Of a DNA stretch of 64,000 nucleotides, positions 26,000 to 34,614 are shown piece after piece. The position numbers and the translations under genes were made by a program. The first letter of the stretch is position 1. The number at the start of each line of letters is the position of its first letter. Source of the stretch: JAWWPY01 sp964412845 (GTDB lineage: Bacteria > Actinomycetota > Actinomycetes > Streptosporangiales > Streptosporangiaceae); contig CAYPQM010000008.1 in the NCBI GenBank assembly GCA_964412845.1, positions 1 through 64,000 of the forward strand, given 5' to 3'. The notes under the pieces were generated by a model. It was not told the DNA's origin, made no database searches, and saw nothing but the letters and a program-made list of their open reading frames with translations.

Positions 26000-27397
26000 C
26001 TAGGGGTGCTGGTTGAGGGGGGCGTTGGCGGGAGCCAGGTAGGAGCAGAAGATGCCGTCGGGATCCCACCGGGACCGGACCTCAGCGAGGCGGCGGTAGG
26101 CCTCGTCGGACATGAACCGGTCGGTGCGCTGCTGAAAGTCGGTGTCGCCGAGGTACGCGCCGCAGCCCATGCCAGCCAGTTCCCGGGTGCGTGTGTGCAC
26201 CCAGTTGGCGTACCGGTCGTCGTCACCGGGGTCCGTGTAGATCACATACGTCGCGAGATACACGTTGGCCTCAACCGAGAACGCCATGTCCGGCAGCGGC
26301 CGGGTCGGCGCCCAGCCGTACCAGATCGAGAACGAGTGCTCAGTCGGCAGTTCCCGCCACATCCGCTCCAGCGTCGGCGCGATCTGCGCGGCCGGCGCGT
26401 CGGTCCAGGTGCAATCGACCAGGTAGCGGTGGCCTTCCGGGTTCTGCGTGGCCTGGGCCGCGTTCTCCTCCGCGATCGAGGTCACGCCGCGCACGTGGCC
26501 CAGCCCGCGGCCGGCGATCGGGCAGGCGTGCAGCGGTGCGAGCCGCTGTTCGACCTGCGCCGCCGAGTCCCCGGCGGCCGTCGTATGCAGCAGCAGCACC
26601 GTACCCTCCGGGCGGCGGACGCCCGGGTCCAGCGGCACGTCGGGCAGCCTGGTCGCGGCGAGCACGGGCTCCACCGTCACATCGAGCGCGGGCAGGGTCT
26701 CGTGCAGCCAGGCCAGCAGCGGGCCGGCGTCGTCCAGCCGGAAGGTCCAGGTGTCCTGGATCATGACCGGGGGCTGTGGATAGGTGCGCAGGTGGAAAGT
26801 GGTGACCAGGGCCGGGAAGCCGGGACCGGCGCCCCGTGCGGCCCAGTAGAGATCGGCGTTCTCCTGCTCGTCGGCGTGCACCGGCCGGCCATCGGCGGTC
26901 ACCGCGTCGATAGCCACCACGTTCTCGCAGCCCCAGCCCCACGCCCGGCCGTTCCAGCCCTGGCCGCCCTGCAGCAGGTATCCGCCCAGGCCGACCGACT
27001 GGCAGTGGCCGGCCGGGAAGGCCCGGCCGTGGGTGGCCAGGAATGGCTCCAGTTCCGTGCCACCCTGGACCGCTGGACGGGCCGCGGCGACGCCGGCCGC
27101 CGCGTCGTAGCGGATGTCCCGCATTGCTCCCAGGTCGATCAGCAGGGCGTCATCGCGCACGCTCCACGCGGCCCAGGAATGGCCGCCGGCCCGCACTGAT
27201 ATTCGCAGTCCCTCGGCCCGGGCCAGCCGCACGCCGGCGACGACATCGGCATCGTCCGCGGCGAGCAGGACGGCGGCCGGGAAACGGTCTGGCCGGCGGG
27301 CGTTGAAGACGCGGCCCACCCGGGCCGCCTCGTAGCCCGCTTGGTCTCGGCGGAAGAACTGGCCGGTGAAGCGGCTAGGCGATGGCGATGGCGACAC
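26000..27397 (-). CDS. BBE-like FAD-linked oxidase (bicovalent flavin)
   Basis: The 465-residue protein has the FAD-binding PCMH fold and a C-terminal berberine-bridge domain. His in RAGGHSWAAW (about 73) and Cys in GCENVVAIDAV (about 160) are the two residues that attach FAD covalently in this family. The late SYLAPANAPLNQHP is the BBE tail (usually YxN). Such enzymes oxidise alcohols, sugars or amines with oxygen, often in secondary metabolism. It starts at GTG 27397, downstream (minus strand) of a minisatellite region, and has no coupled neighbour. Confidence 0.85.
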   Translation of the reverse strand: MSPSPSPSRFTGQFFRRDQAGYEAARVGRVFNARRPDRFPAAVLLAADDADVVAGVRLARAEGLRISVRAGGHSWAAWSVRDDALLIDLGAMRDIRYDAAAGVAAARPAVQGGTELEPFLATHGRAFPAGHCQSVGLGGYLLQGGQGWNGRAWGWGCENVVAIDAVTADGRPVHADEQENADLYWAARGAGPGFPALVTTFHLRTYPQPPVMIQDTWTFRLDDAGPLLAWLHETLPALDVTVEPVLAATRLPDVPLDPGVRRPEGTVLLLHTTAAGDSAAQVEQRLAPLHACPIAGRGLGHVRGVTSIAEENAAQATQNPEGHRYLVDCTWTDAPAAQIAPTLERMWRELPTEHSFSIWYGWAPTRPLPDMAFSVEANVYLATYVIYTDPGDDDRYANWVHTRTRELAGMGCGAYLGDTDFQQRTDRFMSDEAYRRLAEVRSRWDPDGIFCSYLAPANAPLNQHP

Positions 27398-27412
27398 GAA
27401 GTTCTCCAGCGG

Positions 27413-27590
27413 GTCTGCGGCGGCCCCATGGCGGCCCCGCGGTGGCGGGTCTGCGGCGGCCCCGCAGCGGGTCTGCGATGACGGTTCTGCGGGGTCTGCG
27501 GTGTCGGTTCTGCGGGGTCTGCGGTGTCGGTTCTGCGGTGTCGGGTCTGCGGTGTCGGGTCTGCGGGTGTCGGGTCTGGGGTGTCGGAGG
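27413..27590. repeat. GC-rich minisatellite between FAD oxidase and SDR
   Basis: Units around GGGTCTGCGGTGTC (13-14 bp) repeat about a dozen times, with variants GGTTCTGCGG and GGGTCTGCGGCGGCC. The tract separates two minus-strand genes and gives spurious open frames on both strands. Confidence 0.8.
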
Positions 27591-27604
27591 TCGGGGAAGG
27601 AGGG

Positions 27605-28372
27605 TTAGCCGATGGCGGCGGCGCCCCCGTCCACCGGGATGTTGGCCCCGCTGACGTGCGCGGCTTCGTCGGAGGCCAGGAACAGCACGGCGTTGGCCAC
27701 ATCCTCCGGCTGGCCGACCCGGCCGAGCGGGATGCGGGCGAGTTCACCGGCGAACGGGCTGCCGGTGTCCGCCAGCAGCGGGGCGGTCTGCGGAGTCGCC
27801 GTCATGGCCGGGCTCACCGCGTTCACCCGGATGCCGTGCGGGCCGCCCTCGGTCACCAGTTGGTAGGTCAGCGACAGCACGCCGCCTTTCGCCGCGCCGT
27901 GCGCGTTCTGCGGCATGAAGAAGGCCCCCCGGGTCGCGGAGATTGACGCGATGTTCACAATCGAGCCGCCACCGCGTGTGACCAGGTGCGGCCACACGGC
28001 GCGGGTCACCAGGAACACGATGTCCAGCTCGTTGCGGATGGTGAACGACCAGTCCTCGACGGACAGTGAGCTGATCGGGCCGAAGCGGATCGCGGAGGCG
28101 TTGTTGACCAGGATGTCCACGCCGCCGTAGACCGCGACAGCGCTGGTGACCCAGCTATCGGCGCCCGCCTCCGACGAGAGGTCCACCGGCGCCATCGCGG
28201 TCATCTCGCCGCCGGCGTCGCGGGCCAGCCGCACCGTGTCGTTGGAGCCTGCCGGGTTCAAGTCGCAGCCCACCACCCTGGCACCCTCCCGGGCGAGGGT
28301 CAGCGCGCTGGCCCGGCCGATGCCGCCGGCCGTGCCGGTGACGAGCGCGATCTTGCCGGACAGTCTTCCCAC
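27605..28372 (-). CDS. SDR-family protein with His in place of the catalytic Tyr
   Basis: The 255-residue protein is a classical SDR in all other respects: VTGTAGGIGRASAL (about 11-24), NNAS at about 91, catalytic Ser in NIASISA (about 140), and GANIPVDGGAAAIG at the end. Where the active-site YxxxK should be, it reads NAHGAAKGG (CAC codon), so the usual Tyr is His while the Lys is kept. This may abolish or alter activity, or be a sequencing error (TAC versus CAC). It begins just beside the 28.4-kb assembly gap. Confidence 0.82.
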   Translation of the reverse strand: MGRLSGKIALVTGTAGGIGRASALTLAREGARVVGCDLNPAGSNDTVRLARDAGGEMTAMAPVDLSSEAGADSWVTSAVAVYGGVDILVNNASAIRFGPISSLSVEDWSFTIRNELDIVFLVTRAVWPHLVTRGGGSIVNIASISATRGAFFMPQNAHGAAKGGVLSLTYQLVTEGGPHGIRVNAVSPAMTATPQTAPLLADTGSPFAGELARIPLGRVGQPEDVANAVLFLASDEAAHVSGANIPVDGGAAAIG

Positions 28373-28406
28373 GGTCGCTCCAGGTCGCGCAGACGTTCCA
28401 GGTACC

Positions 28407-28506
28407 NNNNNNNNNNNNNNNNNNNNNNNNNNNNNNNNNNNNNNNNNNNNNNNNNNNNNNNNNNNNNNNNNNNNNNNNNNNNNNNNNNNNNNNNNNNNNN
28501 NNNNNN
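28407..28506. other. Assembly gap (100 N) beside a 15-bp tandem repeat
   Basis: Exactly 100 N, the usual placeholder. The right side (28507-28576) is a run of at least four units of GGCGTTCCAGGTACC; the left side ends in one partial unit. The gap therefore falls in a minisatellite of unknown length. Confidence 0.95.
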
Positions 28507-28764
28507 GGCGTTCCAGGTACCGGCGTTCCAGGTACCGGCGTTCCAGGTACCGGCGTTCCAGGTACCGGCGTTCCAGTACCCCCGGGCGGGCGTTCCAGAT
28601 AGCAAGGGCGTTTCGGGTACCACGGGCAACGCGTCGCCGCCGGCCTGGGTAGCCTAGACCTTGACATTCGGCTGGCGGAATCCGATTTTAGTAGCCGAGA
28701 ACTTTCGAGCACAACTTAGCCGTACCAACTTCTCAGCACAGTGTTCACACCACAGGAGCAGCCC

Positions 28765-29799
28765 ATGGATGTCGGCCTGGCGATGACCGCCCGCAACCAC
28801 CCGGACAGCCCGCAGCCGCTCACCACCAGCTACGCCGAGGTGCTCGACGAGGCCGTGTCGGGCGAGCAGCTCGGCTTCCGTAGCTGGTGGCTCGCGGAGC
28901 ATCACTTCGCCGAGGACCAGCACAACCCGTCCCAGTTCCCGGTGCTGGCGGCCGCGGCGGCCCGGACCAGTTCGATCCGGCTGGGTACCTATGTGCTGCT
29001 GCTGCCGTTGCACCACCCGATCCGGGTGGCCGAGGACGCGGCCACAGTGGACATCCTGTCCGGCGGCCGGCTGGAGATGGCGATCGGTGCCGGGCCGATG
29101 CCAGGCGAGTGCGCGGTCTTCGGCATCGACCCTAAGGAATCGTTCGGCCGTACCTACGAGGCACTGGATGTGATCGAGAAGTGCTTCACCGAGGATGAGT
29201 TCAGCCACGAAGGCAAGTACTTCCAGTTCAAGAACGTGCGGATGACCACCAAGCCGGTGCAGGCGGCGGGCCCGCGCATCTACATCGCCGCGCTCGGCCC
29301 GCAGAGCCTGGTCCGGGCCGGCCAGCGCGGCTTCAGCCTGGCCTCGATGGTGCACACACCGCTCTACCCGAAGTACCTGGAGGCGCAGGCCGCGGCGGGC
29401 CGGACCCGGGTCGACTACCGGCTGCTGTCCGGCCCGCTCGCCGTCCATGTCGCCGAGACCAGGGAAAAGGCATGGGACGAGGCTGAGCGCGGCCTGCACT
29501 GGTGGGTCGAGTTCTACCGGCGCCGTGGCATGCAGATGCCGCTGGCCCCGGTGGGCGAGATGCGCAACGACCCCAAGGCGGGCATCTACGGCGTCCCGTT
29601 CGCGGTGGGCACGCCGGACCAGGTCATGGAGGCCCTCAGTGCCTATAAGGACCTGCCCATGGACGAGATGTCGATCCAGTTCCACCACCCGGGCATGGAC
29701 CCGCGGCACGTCGATGCGAGCATGCGGCTGTTTGCCGCTGAGCTGCTCCCGGAGATCGGATCATGGAGCGGCGGCGCCGGAGGCGGCGGGGCAGCATGA
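28765..29799 (+). CDS. LLM-class flavin-dependent monooxygenase (luciferase-like)
   Basis: The 344-residue protein has the bacterial-luciferase TIM barrel: WLAEHHFAED (about 44-53), IRLGTYVLLLPLHHPIRVAE (about 71-90), GRLEMAIGAGPMPGE (about 101-115). It would use FMNH2 or F420H2 with a small organic substrate. ATG 28765 follows CAGGAG; an upstream GTG (28741) lacks such a site. A half-site ACTTTCG (28701-28707) lies upstream. The stop overlaps the next glyoxalase-fold gene by ATGA, suggesting consecutive steps. Confidence 0.85.
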   Translation: MDVGLAMTARNHPDSPQPLTTSYAEVLDEAVSGEQLGFRSWWLAEHHFAEDQHNPSQFPVLAAAAARTSSIRLGTYVLLLPLHHPIRVAEDAATVDILSGGRLEMAIGAGPMPGECAVFGIDPKESFGRTYEALDVIEKCFTEDEFSHEGKYFQFKNVRMTTKPVQAAGPRIYIAALGPQSLVRAGQRGFSLASMVHTPLYPKYLEAQAAAGRTRVDYRLLSGPLAVHVAETREKAWDEAERGLHWWVEFYRRRGMQMPLAPVGEMRNDPKAGIYGVPFAVGTPDQVMEALSAYKDLPMDEMSIQFHHPGMDPRHVDASMRLFAAELLPEIGSWSGGAGGGGAA

Positions 29800-30296
29800 C
29801 CGCTGATCCGCCCCGTCCGGCGGTCCGCGGCCTGCACCACATCGGATACTGGACCAGCGACCTGGACATCGCCATGGAGCAGGCCAGCCGACTGCTCGGC
29901 GTCGGGCCGTTCCAGGTGCTTGAGCACGTCAACCTGGGGGAATTCCGCTTCCGGGGTGAGTCGGCCGTGCTTGATCACAGCGCCGCCTTCGCCAGCTGGG
30001 GTCCGGTGCTGCTGGAGCTGAACGTCCTGCACGAGGTGCAGCCAGCCGAACTCCGGGATGTGCTGGGCGTGCGGCATGGTGCCGTGAGCCACGTGGCCTG
30101 GACAACTGATGATCTTCAGTCCGAACGGGAGCATATGAGCTGGGGCGGCTGCCCGCTGCTGACCACCTCGGTGGGCGGGGCTGTCGCCGACTGGTTCTCG
30201 GGCGGCAGCCTGTTCGGGCACCCCATCGAGATCCACCAGCCCACCGCGGGAGTGCTGGATTTCTGGCGTTCGGTCGCCACGCCGCCTTCAGCCTGA
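29796..30296 (+). CDS. VOC-superfamily (glyoxalase-like) protein
   Basis: The 166-residue protein has the VOC opening GLHHIGYWTSDLDIAMEQAS (about 13-32) and a second module around SHVAWTTDDLQSE (about 104-116). Candidate metal ligands are His16 and the late Glu in GHPIEIHQ. It is coupled to the LLM monooxygenase by an ATGA overlap and followed by a GC-rich 15-bp repeat (30310-30345). Specific reaction unknown. Confidence 0.78.
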   Translation: MTADPPRPAVRGLHHIGYWTSDLDIAMEQASRLLGVGPFQVLEHVNLGEFRFRGESAVLDHSAAFASWGPVLLELNVLHEVQPAELRDVLGVRHGAVSHVAWTTDDLQSEREHMSWGGCPLLTTSVGGAVADWFSGGSLFGHPIEIHQPTAGVLDFWRSVATPPSA

Positions 30297-30410
30297 TCTG
30301 CCTGGGGCTGGCCGGGCTCGGGTCGGCCGGGCTCGGGTCGGCCGGGGGGCTGCCGGGGGCTGCCGGCCGGGGCTGGCCTGCTGGTTCGCCGGGACCTTGG
30401 CCGCCGCGTC

Positions 30411-31088
30411 TCAGCTTCCCGCCGCGAGCCGTGCGGTCAGCTCATCCCTGGCGGCTGGCCAGTCGTCGTCCACCATGGCGTATTGCACCGTGTCCCGCCA
30501 GCTGCCGTCCCGGCGCTTGCGGTGCTTGCGCAGTACTCCTTCCCGCACCGCGCCGAGACGCTCGATCGCGGTTTGCGACCGGGTGTTGTAGATGTCGGTG
30601 TGCCAGACGACCCGGACCGCGCTGAGCGTCTCGAAGGCGTACGTCATCATGAGCAGCTTCGACTCGGTGTTGTGCCCGGTGCGCCACCAGGGCTGGCCGA
30701 GCCAGGTGTGGCCGATGCCCAGGGTCCGCAGGGCCGGGTTCAGCTCGTAGAGGGAGCTGGTTCCCGCGAACTGGCCCGTGCTGGCGTCGATCTGCGCGTA
30801 GGGCAGCCTGGCTCCCCTCGCGCGGGCGGCGAGCGCGTGGGCGATGTGGCGGGTCGCGTCCGCGACGGTGACGGGCTGGGCCATGGCACCTCCGGGCGGG
30901 CTCAGCCAGCGTAACACTTCGGCGCCCTCCGCGCCGCTTCCAGCCGCCGCGAGGTAACCGGGAGCGTGCTCAAGGGTCAGCGGCTCCAGCCGGATCCGCC
31001 GTCCGCGCAGAACCGGCATCGCAAACCAGAGGTCGTCGTTTAGCACGCCGTGCATGATCTCAGCCGCCAGGCCGCTGCCGCGCGTCAT
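30411..31088 (-). CDS. GNAT-family N-acetyltransferase
   Basis: The 225-residue protein resembles RimJ/RimL-type acetyltransferases: LRGRRIRLEPLTLEHAPGY (about 25-43), a central GIGHTWLGQPWWRTGHNTESK (acetyl-CoA loop region) and VVWHTDIYNTRSQTAIERLGAVREG near the end. It transfers acetyl from acetyl-CoA to a protein N-terminus or small amine. I chose ATG 31088; the longer open frame upstream is not typical of the family. It lies just after the methyltransferase on the same strand. Confidence 0.82.
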   Translation of the reverse strand: MTRGSGLAAEIMHGVLNDDLWFAMPVLRGRRIRLEPLTLEHAPGYLAAAGSGAEGAEVLRWLSPPGGAMAQPVTVADATRHIAHALAARARGARLPYAQIDASTGQFAGTSSLYELNPALRTLGIGHTWLGQPWWRTGHNTESKLLMMTYAFETLSAVRVVWHTDIYNTRSQTAIERLGAVREGVLRKHRKRRDGSWRDTVQYAMVDDDWPAARDELTARLAAGS

Positions 31089-31117
31089 TTTTCCCGGCTC
31101 CCGGGGGTCGTGAGCCC

Positions 31118-31948
31118 TCAGCTTGCGGCACGGGGTTTGCTGGCACAGACCCAGCGGAAGACGTTGCGCATGCTGATGATCCCGGTGGCGGGCTCGGTGA
31201 ACGGGGTGACCGCCGACCCGATGGCGGCGCGGACTGCCTCCCGGCCGCTGTCCTGAGCCGCCCTCGCCCCGCCCGCCGAGCTCAGCAACCCACGCTGGGC
31301 GTCGGCCAGGGTGGCATAGCGCCAGACGCATACGACCTCGCCGACGGAGACCTGCCGCAGGCCGGCGGCGGCCAGGGCCGACTCCAGGTTCCCCGGGGCC
31401 GACAGCGAGTACGGCGCGTGCGCGGCCTGCCGCTGCGGTGGGCTGAGCGCCGACATGGCGTGGTGAACGACCGTGGACTCGGACCGTTCCGGCTCGGCGA
31501 AGGTGGCGACCGCGACCGCGCCGCCGGGCCGGCAGACCCGGGCCGCCTCATGGAGCGCGCGCAGCGGATCACCCGCGAACTGGAACGTGTTGGCTCCGAC
31601 GATCACGTCGAAGGATTCATCAGGCAGCGGCAGGCTCTCCATGTCCGCGAGCCAGAGGCCGGCCTCCGGCAGCCGGGCGCTGGCCACCGCGAGCAGGCCT
31701 GCTGCCACGTCGACACCGGTCACGGCGGCTCCCCGGGCGGCCGCGAGGGCCATCATCAGGCCGCTGCCGCAGCCGACATCGAGCAGGTCGGTGCCGGCGC
31801 CGACCGACGTCGCGTCCAGCAGCGCCTCGAACAACGGCTTGGTGTGCGGCTCGGCGAACAGGGCCCACCCGTCCGGGTCGCTATCCCACAGCCGCCGCTG
31901 CACCTGCGCGGCGGGGGTCAGTGGGCGGCCCGGGCGCCAGCCGGTCAT
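31118..31948 (-). CDS. SAM-dependent methyltransferase
   Basis: The 276-residue class I methyltransferase has motif I LLDVGCGSGLMMALAA (about 54-69), the acidic residue in TGVDVAAG, motif II/post-II FDVIVGANTFQFAGDP and CRPGGAVAVATF. ATG 31948 overlaps the FAD oxidase TGA, so it is co-translated with that enzyme. The acceptor could be a small molecule made by the oxidase. Confidence 0.85.
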   Translation of the reverse strand: MTGWRPGRPLTPAAQVQRRLWDSDPDGWALFAEPHTKPLFEALLDATSVGAGTDLLDVGCGSGLMMALAAARGAAVTGVDVAAGLLAVASARLPEAGLWLADMESLPLPDESFDVIVGANTFQFAGDPLRALHEAARVCRPGGAVAVATFAEPERSESTVVHHAMSALSPPQRQAAHAPYSLSAPGNLESALAAAGLRQVSVGEVVCVWRYATLADAQRGLLSSAGGARAAQDSGREAVRAAIGSAVTPFTEPATGIISMRNVFRWVCASKPRAAS

Positions 31949-33321
31949 GATGCCGCCCGCGGGGTGATGTTCTGGTTCAGCCGGAAGATGTTCGCCGGGT
32001 CGTAGACGGCCTTGACCGCCTGCAGGCGGCGCAGAGTGGCGCCGTAGGCGATCTGGCCGCTGGCCCGCTCGTCGGCGTCCATGAAGTTGACGTACGCGCC
32101 ACCTGAGCAGACGGGCTGCAGCGCCGCGAAGGTCTCCCGAACCCAGCGGATCTCCCGGTCGGTGTCCGCCGCGGACCGCCAGCTCGCCGGGACGTTGATC
32201 AGCCACGACGCGGCGCGGTGCGGGAACGCCGTGCCATCCGGCGCGACCTGCCGGATGGCACCACCCATGCTCAGCACCTCGATCTGCGACACCTCCGAGC
32301 CCAGCCGCCGCCCCCGGTCAGCGAGAACATCGATCAGGTCAGCGGTCAGTTCGTCAGCGAACGTGGCCTTGACGTACGACAGCAGCCCCGGGCCGAAGAA
32401 CTCATCACCTTCGGTCTGGATCTGGCCAAACGGAACCACCCCCAGATCACTAGCAACCGGGCGGAGTTCATCCCGCAACTCGCTGAGCAGCTTCATCCCC
32501 GGGTCCGGATCGCCGGACCACTCGATAACCGACATGATTCCTGGCCTGCCCACGATCCCGGCCGGCATCCAGGGCAGCGGTGGGGCCTTGCGGGTGAAGC
32601 TCGTCCAGAGCAGTTCATCCGGCGCTCCGCCGGACATCACCTGCTGCGCCCGGCCCAGCACCCGGTGCGCGTCGGCCATCTCGTGGTAGCTGGCCAGGAC
32701 CGTCAGTTCGGATAGCTCGTGCAGGGCGAATTCGAACTCGGTCACCACGCCGAAGTTGCCGCCGCCGCCGCGGATGGCCCAGAACAGGTCGGGGTGGGAG
32801 TCCGCGGCGGCTCGTCGCGTGCGGCCGTCGGCCGTCACGACTTCGGCTGACCGGAGGCTGTCGATGGTCAGGCCGAACCGGCGCATCAGCCGGCCCACCC
32901 CGCCGCCCAGGGTCAGCCCGGCGACCCCAGTGTGTGAGATGACCCCGGCTGGAACGACCAGACCGTGTTGCTGGGTGGCCCGGTCTACGTCGCCGAGCAG
33001 CGCGCCACCAGCCACGGTCGCCCGGCGGGCCACCGGGTCGACCGAGACCCCGTTCATCCGCTGCAGGTCGATGACCAGGCCTCCGTCGCAGGTGCTGAAC
33101 CCGGGCAGGCTGTGACCGCCGCCCCGGACCGCGATCACCAGGTCGTTAGCGCGCGCATAGCCGATGGCGGCCGCGACGTCGGCGGCGCTGCCGCACCTCG
33201 CGATCACCGCCGGGCGCCGGTCGTGCATGGCGTTCCAGACCCGGCGCGCCCCGTCGTAGCGGTCGTCGACCGGGGTGATCGCCTCGCCGGTGAATCCTGG
33301 GATGACGGCGGTCGTCGGCAT
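31945..33321 (-). CDS. FAD-linked oxidase (PCMH type with BBE tail)
   Basis: The 458-residue protein has the PCMH FAD domain with VRGGGHSLPGFST (His for covalent FAD, about 65), GVAGLTLGGGVGRLMRRFGL (about 130-149) and a C-terminal BBE segment YDPANIFRLNQNI. The position of the second covalent Cys reads differently from the oxidase at 26000, so it is probably mono-covalent. ATG 33321 follows TGGAG. It is divergent from a MarR regulator with an operator-like palindrome between them, so it is the likely target of that regulator. Confidence 0.85.
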   Translation of the reverse strand: MPTTAVIPGFTGEAITPVDDRYDGARRVWNAMHDRRPAVIARCGSAADVAAAIGYARANDLVIAVRGGGHSLPGFSTCDGGLVIDLQRMNGVSVDPVARRATVAGGALLGDVDRATQQHGLVVPAGVISHTGVAGLTLGGGVGRLMRRFGLTIDSLRSAEVVTADGRTRRAAADSHPDLFWAIRGGGGNFGVVTEFEFALHELSELTVLASYHEMADAHRVLGRAQQVMSGGAPDELLWTSFTRKAPPLPWMPAGIVGRPGIMSVIEWSGDPDPGMKLLSELRDELRPVASDLGVVPFGQIQTEGDEFFGPGLLSYVKATFADELTADLIDVLADRGRRLGSEVSQIEVLSMGGAIRQVAPDGTAFPHRAASWLINVPASWRSAADTDREIRWVRETFAALQPVCSGGAYVNFMDADERASGQIAYGATLRRLQAVKAVYDPANIFRLNQNITPRAAS

Positions 33322-33352
33322 CAATCGCACTCCAGTACCTATAATCTTATAT

Positions 33353-33368
33353 ATATCTGTAGAGATAT
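33353..33368 (+). promoter_or_regulatory. Palindrome in the MarR/FAD-oxidase divergent promoter, candidate MarR operator
   Basis: ATATCT-GTAG-AGATAT is a perfect inverted repeat inside an AT-rich island (33338-33370) that also holds TATAAT (33340-33345). MarR proteins typically bind such 16-20 bp AT-rich palindromes near their own promoter. Confidence 0.55.
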
Positions 33369-33400
33369 CATGAGGGCCATCTCCGAGGCAAGGAGGAGCG

Positions 33401-34126
33401 GTGGCAGGTGATCGCCCCGCCACGGATCCCGCCGCCGATCATCCGGATGACGGCGTAGCGGGCGGCCCGGCCAGCGACGCAGCCGGCGCGCCAGCCAGTG
33501 ATCTGGCCGGCGCGCCAGCCAGTGATCTAGCGGGCGGGCCAGGCAGTGATCTAGTGGGCGCGCCAGCCAGTGATCTAGCGGGCGGGCCAGGCAGTGATCT
33601 GGCCGGCGGGCCAGGCAGTGATCTAGCGGGCGGGCCAGCCAGCGACCTGGCCGGCGGGCCAGCCAATGTGATGGTGGATGTCGCGGTCGCTCGTGACCTG
33701 GCGGTTGTCCTGCATGATCTGGCCTGGCTGCTGCCCCGCACCATCGGCCTCACGGCCGCCCGCCAGGATCCCCTGCCGGCCTCGGAGCTTGAGGTCATGC
33801 GGCTGCTGGCCCGCAGGCCGGGGCTCAGCGTCAACGACGTCGCCCGCGAGCTGAGCATGCAGCCGAGTAACGCCAGCACGGCGATCCGCTCGCTCGTCGC
33901 GCGGGGCACGCTCCAGCGGCGGCGCGACAGTACTGACGGCCGTATCGTCCACCTGGAGCCAACGCCCGCTGCCTACGTGGCCCGCGATCGTCGCGAGCGA
34001 GTCTGGGGCGAAGCCCTCAGCGATGTGCTGGCCAGCCTGGCTCTATCGGACCGGCAGCGACTGGTCGAGGCCGTTCCGGTGCTGCGGCTCCTGGCCGCGC
34101 GCCTGGCCGGCGAAGCGGCCCCGTAG
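33401..34126 (+). CDS. MarR-family regulator with a repetitive Gly-Ala-Ser-Asp N-terminal extension
   Basis: The 241-residue protein has a MarR winged helix at about 115-215 (LSVNDVARELSMQPSNASTA and RRRDSTDGRIVHLEPT wing). Residues 21-87 are a low-complexity tract of eight or more 8-residue units like GAPASDLA, encoded by a 24-bp minisatellite (33461-33661). GTG 33401 has an excellent AGGAGGAG site, so the tract is probably translated. The regulator is divergent from the FAD oxidase-methyltransferase pair. The extension may be a flexible, length-variable tail. Confidence 0.82.
   Translation: MAGDRPATDPAADHPDDGVAGGPASDAAGAPASDLAGAPASDLAGGPGSDLVGAPASDLAGGPGSDLAGGPGSDLAGGPASDLAGGPANVMVDVAVARDLAVVLHDLAWLLPRTIGLTAARQDPLPASELEVMRLLARRPGLSVNDVARELSMQPSNASTAIRSLVARGTLQRRRDSTDGRIVHLEPTPAAYVARDRRERVWGEALSDVLASLALSDRQRLVEAVPVLRLLAARLAGEAAP
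33461..33661 (+). repeat. 24-bp in-frame minisatellite in the MarR gene
   Basis: About eight copies of a unit near GGCGCGCCAGCCAGTGATCT plus four bases. The length is a multiple of 3, so copy-number change keeps the reading frame. Confidence 0.85.
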
Positions 34127-34146
34127 CGGGCCTTACCAGCGGGCTG

Positions 34147-34380
34147 TCATCGCTCGATGTGCTCGGAGCGAGGCTCGGGACCTTCCGCGTCCACCCATGT
34201 GTCGCCGTGTGGCCCGGGATGCCGGCCCTGCTTAGGATTCCGGTCGCCGTAGTTGTCGTACATGCTTTCCGCGGTTCTATTGCTCCGGTGGCTCAGCCAT
34301 CGTGTCTGGACGCCGGCGATCGAAAGGAACGCGTAGATGCCGAACCCCAGCACCGCCACGATGAGCAAGTCGATCCACAT
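34147..34380 (-). CDS. Small membrane-anchored protein (77 aa)
   Basis: The 77-residue protein has one N-terminal membrane segment (IDLLIVAVLGFGIYAFLSIAG, about 3-23 without the flanks) and a polar, charged C-terminal tail. GAGGTGATCCCT before the ATG is a good ribosome site, and a TATGAT at 34437 to 34432 on the minus strand is a fair -10 box in an AT-rich island. I do not recognise the family. Confidence 0.6.
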   Translation of the reverse strand: MWIDLLIVAVLGFGIYAFLSIAGVQTRWLSHRSNRTAESMYDNYGDRNPKQGRHPGPHGDTWVDAEGPEPRSEHIER

Positions 34381-34541
34381 AGGGATCACCTCTAGCCATT
34401 TACTTTCATGAAACGTGCGCAAATTGACAGTATCATAAATTCTAGTAATAAGAAATATATAAGAAATGCAGTGAATTGCCCGACCAGCGCAAATCCGGGT
34501 GAGTCCCAATCCGTTACGCTGTGTTCGCGAGACCATCAGGG

Positions 34542-34597
34542 CTGGTCGATGCCGCCGCGGTGCTGCGGCCGCTGGCCCCGCGCCTGGCCGGCGAGAG
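34542..34597 (+). pseudogene. Remnant copy of a MarR gene 3' end
   Basis: These 56 bases match 34061-34116, the end of the MarR gene, at roughly 85 percent identity, and read in frame as VDAAAVLRPLAPRLAGE. They lie between the small membrane protein and pepE. It is either a duplication remnant or the tail of a deleted second MarR gene. Confidence 0.55.
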
Positions 34598-34614
34598 ACG
34601 AACGGGGGGACCGC

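Noticed and set aside
26006..27199. Long plus-strand open frame opposite the FAD oxidase
   Set aside because: It mirrors a clearly conserved minus-strand protein and has no recognisable domain; such antisense frames are common at this GC content.
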